DNA of 34,051 nucleotides from an uncultured Candidatus Woesearchaeota archaeon. GTDB lineage: Archaea; Nanobdellota; Nanobdellia; UBA10117. The stretch lies in NCBI GenBank assembly GCA_903864915.1, contig CAIPHS010000005.1, positions 67,968-102,018 of the forward strand. The letters are read 5' to 3'. Under the pieces are notes generated by a model. It saw only the letters and a program-made list of their open reading frames with translations, was not told where the DNA came from and searched no databases. Both the position numbers and the translations under genes were made by a program. Every line of letters starts with the position of its first letter. Position 1 is the first letter of the stretch. This document shows positions 26,012-34,051 of the stretch, one piece after another.

Positions 26012-28561
26012 TTATTTACCTCTTGTGCCTTTGACTTTAGCCGCTGCTTTGTTGGCCAAGTCCTTGAACTTTGACAGTCCCTTTGCCCAGTATGATTCCT
26101 TCTTAGGAGGTTCAGCTACCCGTATAGGTACAGGTGTGGCTGCAGTTACTGGTGCAAATACGATTGGTTTTGGCTTTCCGAAATCATAGAAGTTGCCTTC
26201 TGGCGTCCTCAATGACTCTCTATCATAAATTGCATTATACATGTAAGCAAACGTCTTCAGAACATTGTCACCAGCATACAGTCCTTTACCTCTTACAGCG
26301 TCTGATGTTGCTGCGATGACTTCCAGCTGGGCCTCTGAGTTCTCGACGTATGGCAACTCTTCCTCATCAAGGATTTGCCATGTCAAGTTCTTGTCGCCGT
26401 TAGCAAACACTTTACGGAACGTATCTTTGTTAAACGAATTGTAAACTGTCTTTGTATTTTCATACAAAACTATTAAATCTTCAGTCGTAACTGTTGAAGG
26501 CCCGCCTATCAACACAGATGTGGCTTCGTTCTTGCCTGTTCCTGTGTAGCTTATAGCTGTTGCATGACGCCAGATTACGCTTGCTTCGTCAACCAGATAC
26601 TTTGCTTCATACTGATATGAGTCTGGCTTCTGCTGTCTTGACGTCAATGCAAACATGACTTGTGTTGGAGTCAGGTATTCAATAGGAACTTTTGCGTCAG
26701 GAATATCTTTCTTTATTTCTTCCTTCGTCTTGCCCATCTTCAAAGCGGCAATTACTGTATCAACGTACTCTGAAGGTGTCATTCTGTTGTCAAAGAATTC
26801 CTTGCCTTCAAATTGTTTCGTGAACAAGCCGTTGAATACATCCCTTTGTATAATGACATCTTTCTGTTCACCTTCTTTGCCAATCTTGTGCGCTTCCTTG
26901 TACACTGCATGCGAAACTGGCTTTGCTAATACGCGAAGTTCATCCAATACCGCATCTCTCGTACTAGGTCTCCTTAGCTCATTAGCATGCTCATAATAGC
27001 CTGCTATGGTTCTGCCAGACATAAAACGTATGAATTCCTTTACTTCAGAATCCTTTGTTCCTCTGGCACCCTGCAATGGCTTGTTCAAAGCACTTGCAAA
27101 GTTCATTATTATATCAACAAGAGATTTGTCTGTGACTGCAACGTTATTCACTTTAGGGGCTTGGCCTGTTGCTTTTACAGTTGCCTCGCCTGCAGCGTAA
27201 ACTGCTGCTGTGCTTACTACAATATCTGTATTAATTGCTGGCATGAATTGTTCACCAGATACGCCTTTTGCGACTCTCCTGCTCTTGTTCATAATACCGA
27301 GCAGGTTAACTACCGCATTTGGAGCATCTGAGCCGACCAACGACTGCGGATATGTTCTGCCAGCCCATGTCAAAAAGGCAGGTTCTCTCCTAATAGGTAT
27401 ATTTTCCCAGCCATATTTCTTCATGTCATAAAGCAAATCTGCAATACCATCGGTGATTGCACCGCCTGTTCCGCCGCTCATAGAACTTAACAAAATGACA
27501 AGTCGAATATCTGCATCTGCCAAATTGTAATTGTCAGTGATGCATTTTTCGCTGTCCACTTCGCGACCAACCATCCTGTATCTTATTGGTATCTTGATTG
27601 CACTATTTACTAAATCAACATCAATCTTGCCTGGTATGTATATCCATCCGCCTTTCAAGTCGACAATCTGTTTATGTGCTATGGCATAGTCAAGGTCAAT
27701 TTGCTTATATTCAGGACTCTTAGGATCCTTCTGATTGCTAAGTGCGAACTTCATGAATTCTGGCAATGAATATGCTATGGCTGCAATGTCTTCTTTTCTT
27801 ACCTGCATGCCCCTCATGAATGCATGGCCTACTGCAAGGCTATTTCCAGTGTGCAATTCCTCGCCCTTGCCAGTTAAGCTTTCATCAGTATCGCTATAAG
27901 TTATGCAAGACCAGCATGGAAATTTGTCATCAAGGGTTGTTCCAAAAGATGGGTGTGGCACTGTCGTTCCTGACAAAGTAACGCAGGCATTTGGTGCTCT
28001 GTTTGTTAACCTTAAATCGCCTGACCAGTCAATCGTATATGGCTTGACATCCAAGCCCTGGAAGTTCAAAGAAACATCAACATATTCTTTATTTGCATCA
28101 CCAGTCATGATTTCCCGGCGTATTTGGTCTCTGTTTTTTCCTACAATAGCTCCTCTTACATCCAAGTCTGCAATATTATTAACATCAACTGTTCGCGTAA
28201 CTACTGGGCCAACAAATTCTTTCAAAACATCATTTACAATTATTTTAGCGCCGCTTCCACCACATCCAAAAATAGGAATAGTAGGTGTGCGTATGACACC
28301 TTTTGCACCGTTTTGTTTATCCATCTCACCTTTAATTTGATTACCATATAGTGGTGATAGTTTATTAAGAGTTGTGCCAGGTTTTTCGTCAACTTGAGGT
28401 GTCTCGCTATGACCTTGGCCTTCTGCGCTGGCAATTGCCACAGACGTCGTTTTAGCCCTGCCATCATCCTCTAATATTTCTGTCAGCACATCTTTTGGTT
28501 TTTCTTCCTCATCGAGTTTCTTGCGCTGCAATGGAACGGAGGGTATCAGTTGGTGTGGCAT
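26012..28561 (-). CDS. Divergent tubulin/FtsZ-superfamily GTPase-like protein, 849 aa
   Basis: T1-like TPTIPIFGCGGSGAKIIVNDVL (FtsZ VxGxGGxGxN); T4/signature ADIRLVILLSSMSGGTGGAITDGIADLLYDM (FtsZ [29 protein letters not shown]); possible T7-like INTDIVVS. Confidence 0.72.
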   Translation of the reverse strand: MPHQLIPSVPLQRKKLDEEEKPKDVLTEILEDDGRAKTTSVAIASAEGQGHSETPQVDEKPGTTLNKLSPLYGNQIKGEMDKQNGAKGVIRTPTIPIFGCGGSGAKIIVNDVLKEFVGPVVTRTVDVNNIADLDVRGAIVGKNRDQIRREIMTGDANKEYVDVSLNFQGLDVKPYTIDWSGDLRLTNRAPNACVTLSGTTVPHPSFGTTLDDKFPCWSCITYSDTDESLTGKGEELHTGNSLAVGHAFMRGMQVRKEDIAAIAYSLPEFMKFALSNQKDPKSPEYKQIDLDYAIAHKQIVDLKGGWIYIPGKIDVDLVNSAIKIPIRYRMVGREVDSEKCITDNYNLADADIRLVILLSSMSGGTGGAITDGIADLLYDMKKYGWENIPIRREPAFLTWAGRTYPQSLVGSDAPNAVVNLLGIMNKSRRVAKGVSGEQFMPAINTDIVVSTAAVYAAGEATVKATGQAPKVNNVAVTDKSLVDIIMNFASALNKPLQGARGTKDSEVKEFIRFMSGRTIAGYYEHANELRRPSTRDAVLDELRVLAKPVSHAVYKEAHKIGKEGEQKDVIIQRDVFNGLFTKQFEGKEFFDNRMTPSEYVDTVIAALKMGKTKEEIKKDIPDAKVPIEYLTPTQVMFALTSRQQKPDSYQYEAKYLVDEASVIWRHATAISYTGTGKNEATSVLIGGPSTVTTEDLIVLYENTKTVYNSFNKDTFRKVFANGDKNLTWQILDEEELPYVENSEAQLEVIAATSDAVRGKGLYAGDNVLKTFAYMYNAIYDRESLRTPEGNFYDFGKPKPIVFAPVTAATPVPIRVAEPPKKESYWAKGLSKFKDLANKAAAKVKGTRGK

Positions 28562-30006
28562 TACTCAAACTCCTCATCTATGACTTTCGAATCTCTACTC
28601 TTGTAAACTTTAGTTGCTGGCTTGTGTGGTGCTGGTGAATCCATTCGTACTACTGGAATTTCTTCTGGCTTGGCTTTAGGCGAAGGTGCTGGCTTTCTGG
28701 CCATCCAAGCCTCGTAGTCTGCATAAATTGCGCTCTCCTGCTCTGCCTTCGTCTCAACTGCCTTTTCCCCAGCCATCCAAATCTTGTAGGCTGCGTACAT
28801 GCCTATCAGGCCGCCTATCAGGCCGCCAACAGCATTTGAATTATCTATCTGGTGCAGCTTGTCTGCATAATCTGCCAGCCAGCTCGCACTTGGCAAGTAA
28901 TTGTTAATCACATTCTCTATCAAATGAGCTTTTTCAACGAGATAGCCAATAACCATAGAGACTGGAGCGCTGCTTGCTGCAGCAGCCAGCCATCTTCTGG
29001 CATGCCTGCTAGGTTCATTGCGCTTCTCTTCAATTAAATCATTACAATGCGTCTCTGACAGTTTCAGCTTTTCTTCCAAATCTTCGACATTTCCTTTTGC
29101 AAGTTTTTTCTCGAGAGACTTGATTTTTTTCTGCGAACCAATTACTTGTTCGGCAGCTACGAGATAATCTTTAATATCTTTAGCAGGCATCTTCTCTGGC
29201 GTGTAAATTACGTCTTTGCCTTCATCATTAAAATATGCAAAACGGCCATCTTTCCTTTGGTGTACCCAAAGCTTCTTGTCTTTCGCTTTAGAGTATACCA
29301 TAATTTCAACTTTGTTATTGTGCTCTCGTATAGCCTTACCACTAGCTATAACGACGTGCTTGAGATGTATGGTTGTGATACGTCTATCGTAATTTCCCGA
29401 TAAGCTTTCTTTCTGCTCGTCCAGGCGTGCATCCAAATCTGCCTGTGAAATGCCTGCTCCAGTTTTTTCATCTGCTTCCAGTTTGCTTTTCAAGTCTGCA
29501 ATTTCTTCTGCTTTCTCTTCGAGCTCTGCTTCCAAACTCTCACACTCCGCCTGATAATTCACAGAAGGAGATACTGGTTTTGCAGGTGGGCCAACAGGTT
29601 TTGCAACTGGCTTCTGGTACTGCGGAGGCACATATGGCTTTGCTTGTGCTGTAGCTGGCTTTGGTGCTTCTGCAGGTTTTGGTGGTTGAGGAGGAGCTTG
29701 CGGCGATGACCCATATAATTCGGCAATCCTTTGCTTTACAGCAGCCACAGCCATGCCTGGCACTTCACGTATAAGATCTGAATTAGAGTCATAAACAAGC
29801 CCTGCATTAGTATTATAAAATCTAGTTGGGTTTGTCAAGCTGTCTGGATAAATCTTGCAAACAGACGTTTCCAGCCCATCGCCGGATTTGCGGAAGACTT
29901 CAAAAACTGGCTTCTTATCCATTACCTCAACTGTTTTCTCTGCACGGAAAGTTAGTTTGCCAGAACTCTGTCCCGTAACAGGTTTTTTCTTTTTTTGGAC
30001 AACCAT
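28561..30006 (-). CDS. Coiled-coil protein with putative TM hairpin, first gene of the tubulin-like operon
   Basis: Pro-rich linker, coiled coils (ECESLEAELEEKAEEIADLKSKLEADEK; KKIKSLEKKLAKGNVEDLEEKLKLSE), hydrophobic segments WLAAAASSAPVSMVIGYLV and VGGLIGGLIGMYAAYKIW. TAATG overlap with the next gene. Confidence 0.82.
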   Translation of the reverse strand: MVVQKKKKPVTGQSSGKLTFRAEKTVEVMDKKPVFEVFRKSGDGLETSVCKIYPDSLTNPTRFYNTNAGLVYDSNSDLIREVPGMAVAAVKQRIAELYGSSPQAPPQPPKPAEAPKPATAQAKPYVPPQYQKPVAKPVGPPAKPVSPSVNYQAECESLEAELEEKAEEIADLKSKLEADEKTGAGISQADLDARLDEQKESLSGNYDRRITTIHLKHVVIASGKAIREHNNKVEIMVYSKAKDKKLWVHQRKDGRFAYFNDEGKDVIYTPEKMPAKDIKDYLVAAEQVIGSQKKIKSLEKKLAKGNVEDLEEKLKLSETHCNDLIEEKRNEPSRHARRWLAAAASSAPVSMVIGYLVEKAHLIENVINNYLPSASWLADYADKLHQIDNSNAVGGLIGGLIGMYAAYKIWMAGEKAVETKAEQESAIYADYEAWMARKPAPSPKAKPEEIPVVRMDSPAPHKPATKVYKSRDSKVIDEEFE

Positions 30007-30060
30007 ATTGTAAGCTACTAAAGTATGATAGTTTTTTAAAAGAAGCGCACAAAAAACTGA

Positions 30061-30083
30061 AAATTAAAAAATAAAAAGAAGAA
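30061..30083 (-). terminator. Probable T-rich terminator after the 619-aa gene
   Basis: Minus strand reads CTTCTTCTTTTTATTTTTTAATTT after the stop. Confidence 0.4.
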
Positions 30084-30086
30084 GAT

Positions 30087-31946
30087 TTAGTCTTCTTCGC
30101 TGTTTCGTTTGCCTTTATTGCCGTAGACTTTAACGTCACTTCTTCCGGCAACTCTCTTGCCGATGACAATCAGGGCGAATGCTGCCAATACTCCAATCAG
30201 CACGATGAACAGCAATCTCTGCTCGTCAGTCTTCAGTCCGGCCAATGGGTTTATCAGTACACTTGGTTTTGCGCCCATCTTTACATTTATTGTGCTTGAG
30301 CTTACAACCAGATTTCCTGACTTCACATTCAGGACTGCAGTTTGGTCACCAGTGGCAGTTGTTTTAGGTGTTATGTAAACCAAAACATCAGTTACTGCCC
30401 CTGAGGCTAATGTAACTGTAGCTGGCTCGACATAACCGCTTGCCCAGTCAGAAGTTCCAACCAGTTCCAAGGTGTAAGTTGCAGTTGTGCTGCCTGTATT
30501 CTTTATTGCAGCTGAAACTTTCAACTGCTGACCTTGTGTTCCTTCAACAGAATTTGTTGAAAGGGTCAGTATGCCTGTTCCGCCAGTTGTTGGAGTTTCT
30601 GTTGTAGTGGTTGTGCCTGTTCCTGTGCACAGCACTTCAAGCTCTGCGGATGCTGTCTTGGCATCGTTTCCATCGTTGTACTTGACAGTGACTTCCAAAG
30701 AATGGTTGCCAGCCTTTGCATCAGCAGGTATCAGGACTGTCATGGTCTTTGTAGCTTCTGCTCCTGAACCCTGGTAGTTAAGGTCGAACGAACCTGAACT
30801 TTGCGATATGCTTAGGTCGCTATCCCTAACTATAATCTCAACTGTGTCTTGATTTGAGCCGGTGTTCCAAAAGTGTGTTACAACATCAACGGAATTCCCA
30901 CAAACTACTGTTGCGGGATTCATTGCAACGCCGTCTATGTATGTGTCGTAGTCGTTACGTTCAACATCCACTGAATAAGTGTAGAGGTCAGACTTTTCTG
31001 TGTCGTTCGCATCCTTTCCGACTGCTTCCAGCATCAAATAGGCTTTGCCAGCCTTAGTTTTCGGAGGGACTTGTAATTTTATGGTGAAATCATTGCTGTC
31101 CTGTCCATCAAGGCTGAATGAATCCAATGAAACCTTGTCAGTCAACCTCGTGCCTGCTGTATTCTGCAGCCATGCTCTCACATGGATGCTCTTCATATTA
31201 GTTGAGATTTTATTTTCAACGGTGAATGCAGTGTCAAGGAAATCGCCAGGCACTAATTGCGAATCATCGTCTGTTACATCGTCAACTGTAACATCGGTTA
31301 TGGCAAGCTTGCCGTCATTCGATGCCCTTGCAACGATGAAATATGTTGTTCCGGTGACAGTCAATCCGCCAGAATCCGTAACAGTTATTGTAACTGCGCG
31401 TATGGTGTTTATGTCTGTATCTTGTGCATTAATTGTAATCAAGCCAGTGTTTGAATTTATAGAGAATGCACTCCAGCTGGCTGCATCTGCAGAATAGGTT
31501 GCAATGTTACCATCAACATCGGATGCAACTTTTGTCAAGTCATATGTAAACGCTGAGCCTGCATTCACTTCAATTTCTGAAGGCAAACTCAAAGTTGGGG
31601 CATCGTTCACAGGCACTACTGTGGCTTTGAATGTGCTAATCTTGCTTACGCCTGAGTTGTTTGTCGCATTTACAGTAATTGTTTCTGCGCCATTCCAGTT
31701 TGCTTTCGCGCTGAAAGACAACACGTTGTTTGCAACAGTAACGTAGACATTTGTATTTCCAGTAATATTATAGGATGCTATACTTTCGCCTGTGGAAAGC
31801 GTTAGCTGGCCTGTAGAGACCAAATCAACGGTTTTAGCGGAGTCTTCATTAAAACTGACAGCATTTACGCTGAGTTCGAATGCCAGCGCTCCAGGTATTA
31901 ATAACAACAATGCCAGTATCGGCAATAACTTTTTCATTATTTTCAT
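30087..31946 (-). CDS. Secreted, C-terminally anchored surface protein with cadherin-like/Ig and CARDB-like domains
   Basis: Signal peptide MKIMKKLLPILALLLLIPGALAFE; VVPVNDAPTLSLPSEIEVNAGSAFTYDL cadherin-like repeat; CARDB-like segments; TM LLFIVLIGVLAAFALIVIG. SD GAGGTG. Confidence 0.87.
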   Translation of the reverse strand: MKIMKKLLPILALLLLIPGALAFELSVNAVSFNEDSAKTVDLVSTGQLTLSTGESIASYNITGNTNVYVTVANNVLSFSAKANWNGAETITVNATNNSGVSKISTFKATVVPVNDAPTLSLPSEIEVNAGSAFTYDLTKVASDVDGNIATYSADAASWSAFSINSNTGLITINAQDTDINTIRAVTITVTDSGGLTVTGTTYFIVARASNDGKLAITDVTVDDVTDDDSQLVPGDFLDTAFTVENKISTNMKSIHVRAWLQNTAGTRLTDKVSLDSFSLDGQDSNDFTIKLQVPPKTKAGKAYLMLEAVGKDANDTEKSDLYTYSVDVERNDYDTYIDGVAMNPATVVCGNSVDVVTHFWNTGSNQDTVEIIVRDSDLSISQSSGSFDLNYQGSGAEATKTMTVLIPADAKAGNHSLEVTVKYNDGNDAKTASAELEVLCTGTGTTTTTETPTTGGTGILTLSTNSVEGTQGQQLKVSAAIKNTGSTTATYTLELVGTSDWASGYVEPATVTLASGAVTDVLVYITPKTTATGDQTAVLNVKSGNLVVSSSTINVKMGAKPSVLINPLAGLKTDEQRLLFIVLIGVLAAFALIVIGKRVAGRSDVKVYGNKGKRNSEED

Positions 31947-32016
31947 TATAGGTGCACCTCTTAAATGGTGTAACTACTGATTGGTTTAAATATATTTGTT
32001 CACTTTAGAATATCGT

Positions 32017-32523
32017 TTAAAGGTTGAAATCGGCGGGCACCAGCACATATCTTGCAAATGGATTAGTTTTAAGGAATGTCGCTATAGCTTTAGAATTATT
32101 GATAGCGACTTGTCTTGCAGCCTTGACTTTTAGGTGGTTATTGCCGCAAAGTATAACCTGATACGATTCTAAATCACCATCGTGGTTTGCAGTTAACATC
32201 CGGTCTGCAGGTATGTCAATGCCCAAGTTCTTATCAAACATCAAGAATGCCAGTGCGTAAGGGTGCGCAATTACTGATTTTTCAGCGTTAAGCCCTTTAT
32301 AGAACAGCATTCCTTGGATGTAATCCGGATCTTTGACTGCGTTTTGGTAAAGTATTGGGACTTTATCTGTGGCAATTTTGGCATTTTGCAAAATACTTTT
32401 TGTATGCTTGTCTTTTTCAAAAGTTTCTTGTATTCGCTTCTCGAGAGACGGCTCTGCAGCACGCTTGCAACCTTCGCACTCTAGGCTTAGCACCAGCATA
32501 CCGCATTTTTCGCAGAATCCCAT
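32017..32523 (-). CDS. Hypothetical protein with N-terminal zinc ribbon
   Basis: MGFCEKCGMLVLSLECEGCKR (CxxC...CxxC). The track starts at an upstream TTG (32535); the ATG at 32523 is an alternative. Confidence 0.7.
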   Translation of the reverse strand: MGFCEKCGMLVLSLECEGCKRAAEPSLEKRIQETFEKDKHTKSILQNAKIATDKVPILYQNAVKDPDYIQGMLFYKGLNAEKSVIAHPYALAFLMFDKNLGIDIPADRMLTANHDGDLESYQVILCGNNHLKVKAARQVAINNSKAIATFLKTNPFARYVLVPADFNL

Positions 32524-32600
32524 ACCTTGATTCAAACAAATAGGACTAAAAGGTTAGCGCCGAGGGAGTATTGACTAATGTTTCTATCGGCTTTGAATAC

Positions 32601-32674
32601 GCCCCCGAAGGGATTCGAACCCTCGACCCCTAACTTAGAAGGTTAGTGCTCTATCCAGGCTGAGCTACAGGGGC
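32601..32674 (-). tRNA. tRNA-Arg (anticodon TCT)
   Basis: GCCCCTGTAGCTCAGCCTGGATAGAGCACTAACCTTCTAAGTTAGGGGTCGAGGGTTCGAATCCCTTCGGGGGC folds as a cloverleaf; anticodon loop CTTCTAA; no intron, CCA not encoded. Confidence 0.95.
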
Positions 32675-32735
32675 ATAACTTAGTTGTGCTATAATAATAT
32701 ATATAAATATAGCTGTAGGGTGTTTAAGCAGAAAC

Positions 32736-34051
32736 ATGGCACTTGATTTTGCTCACATTGAGGCTAAATGGCAAAAGGCCTGGGAAAAGGCTAAGGTTTT
32801 CGAAGTAAAGGAAGATTCGAAGAAAAAGAAATTCTATTGCCTTGAAATGTTTCCCTACCCAAGCGCAAGCTATCTGCACATGGGCCACGTCCGCAATTAT
32901 ACCATAGGCGATGTCTTTGCTCGTTTCAAGCGAATGCAAGGATTTAATGTTCTCTATCCAATGGGCTATGACTCATTCGGATTGCCTGCTGAAAATGCTG
33001 CCAAAAAGCAACATATCAACCCAAAAATTTACACAGAAACTGCGATAGCCAAAATAACTGAATACCTGAAAAAGCTAGGCAACAGCTATGACTGGAGCAG
33101 AAGGATTGCAACTCATGAACCTGAATATTATCGATGGAATCAGTATTTCTTCCTGAAATTCTACGAAAAAGGCCTTGTTTACAGGAGAAAGGCGCCGGTA
33201 AACTGGTGCCCAAAGTGCACTACGGTTCTTGCAAACGAGGAAGTTGAATCTGGAAAATGCTGGCGTTGCCATGCTGAAGTCATCCAACGAGAACTTGAGC
33301 AGTGGTTCATGAAAACTACAGCGTACACTGATGAACTACTAGCTGATTTGGACAAACTAAAATGGAGCGACAGGCTGAAGACACTGCAGAAAAACTGGAT
33401 TGGAGAAAGCGCAGGTATTCTGATAGATTTCCAAATCAAAGGTTCAAAAGAAAAATTACAAGTATTTACAACCAGGCCAGATACCATTTATGGCGTAACT
33501 TTTGTAACTATCTCTCCAAAGCACAAACACATTGACATTCTTGCAACCAAAAACAAAAAAGAAATTGAAGCGCTTGCAAAGAAAGTTCAAAGCGAGGAAG
33601 AAAAAGACAAGGATGGATTTTTTACAGGCAGCTACGTGATAAATCCGCTGACGAAGGAAGAAGTTCCTGTTTACGCCGCTAATTTTGTTGTTGCTGAATA
33701 CGGAACTGGTGCAGTCATGGCTGTGCCTGCTCACGACCAGAGGGATTTCGAGTTCGCAAAGAAGTACAAAATTCCAATAAAAGTAGTCATAGAACCAAAA
33801 AGCCAAAAACTTGACGCTAAGAAAATGAAAGGTGCATTCACGGAAAAAGGCTTCCTTGTGAATTCAAAACAATTTGACAAATTATACAGCATTGACGCTA
33901 TACGAGAAATTTCAGATTTCATAGAAAAGAATAGATTGGGCAGAAAAACAACACAATACAAGCTAAGAGACTGGCTTATTTCGAGACAACGATATTGGGG
34001 CACACCAATCCCAATAGTTTACTGCAAAAGATGCGGAATAGTGCCTTTGAA
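32736..34051 (+). CDS. leuS: Leucyl-tRNA synthetase, bacterial type, partial (C-terminus beyond window end)
   Basis: Not in ORF track (no stop in window). FYCLEMFPYPSASYLHMGHVRNYTIGDVFARFKRMQGFNVLYPMGYDSFGLPAENAA; NWCPKCTTVLANEEVESGKCWRC; FTTRPDTIYGVTF; YGTGAVMAVPAHDQRDFEFA; LRDWLISRQRYWGTPIPIVYC. Confidence 0.95.
   Translation, partial: MALDFAHIEAKWQKAWEKAKVFEVKEDSKKKKFYCLEMFPYPSASYLHMGHVRNYTIGDVFARFKRMQGFNVLYPMGYDSFGLPAENAAKKQHINPKIYTETAIAKITEYLKKLGNSYDWSRRIATHEPEYYRWNQYFFLKFYEKGLVYRRKAPVNWCPKCTTVLANEEVESGKCWRCHAEVIQRELEQWFMKTTAYTDELLADLDKLKWSDRLKTLQKNWIGESAGILIDFQIKGSKEKLQVFTTRPDTIYGVTFVTISPKHKHIDILATKNKKEIEALAKKVQSEEEKDKDGFFTGSYVINPLTKEEVPVYAANFVVAEYGTGAVMAVPAHDQRDFEFAKKYKIPIKVVIEPKSQKLDAKKMKGAFTEKGFLVNSKQFDKLYSIDAIREISDFIEKNRLGRKTTQYKLRDWLISRQRYWGTPIPIVYCKRCGIVPL

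Noticed and set aside
32017-32674. tRNA-Arg gene at the edge of the accessory-looking cluster as a possible integration site (integrated virus or plasmid)
   Set aside because: The tRNA 3' end does face the cluster, but I found no duplicated tRNA 3' fragment at the other side (around 14.3 kb), no integrase or recombinase, and no replication or capsid genes.
33016-34003. Minus-strand ORFs 33016-34003
   Set aside because: Antisense to the conserved leuS gene; spurious.
1-34051. CRISPR array, rRNA or insertion sequences
   Set aside because: No regularly spaced repeats, rRNA-like segments, transposase ORFs or terminal inverted repeats were seen.

Overview
Archaeal chromosomal window, probably from a DPANN-like genome (inferred from archaeal-type EF-1A, EF-2, dimeric GlyRS and EndA, A/T-rich TATA-like promoters, and a bacterial-type LeuRS). 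Two parts are ordinary housekeeping: about 1-14.3 kb (two class II ribonucleotide reductases, endonuclease III, ZIP transporter, S10, EF-1A, EF-2, GlyRS, tRNA-splicing endonuclease, RNase Z) and about 32.6-34 kb (tRNA-Arg(TCT), LeuRS). Between them, about 14.3-32.5 kb on the minus strand, lies a cluster of mostly uncharacterised secreted, membrane and cytoplasmic proteins. Its centre is a tightly coupled three-gene operon (25278-30006): a coiled-coil protein with a putative TM hairpin, an 849-aa protein with tubulin/FtsZ-superfamily GTPase motifs (IFGCGGSGAK and ADIRLVILLSSMSGGTGGAITDGIADLL), and an acidic 243-aa protein. Around it are CARDB/NEW3/cadherin-like ectodomain proteins with C-terminal TM anchors, a sequon-rich 684-aa membrane protein, a 586-aa protein of no recognised family, and two paralogous Gly-rich DUF5518-like membrane proteins. 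This is the best candidate for an undescribed system: a divergent tubulin-superfamily, envelope-linked cytoskeletal or surface apparatus. All homology calls are by eye; no database search was run.
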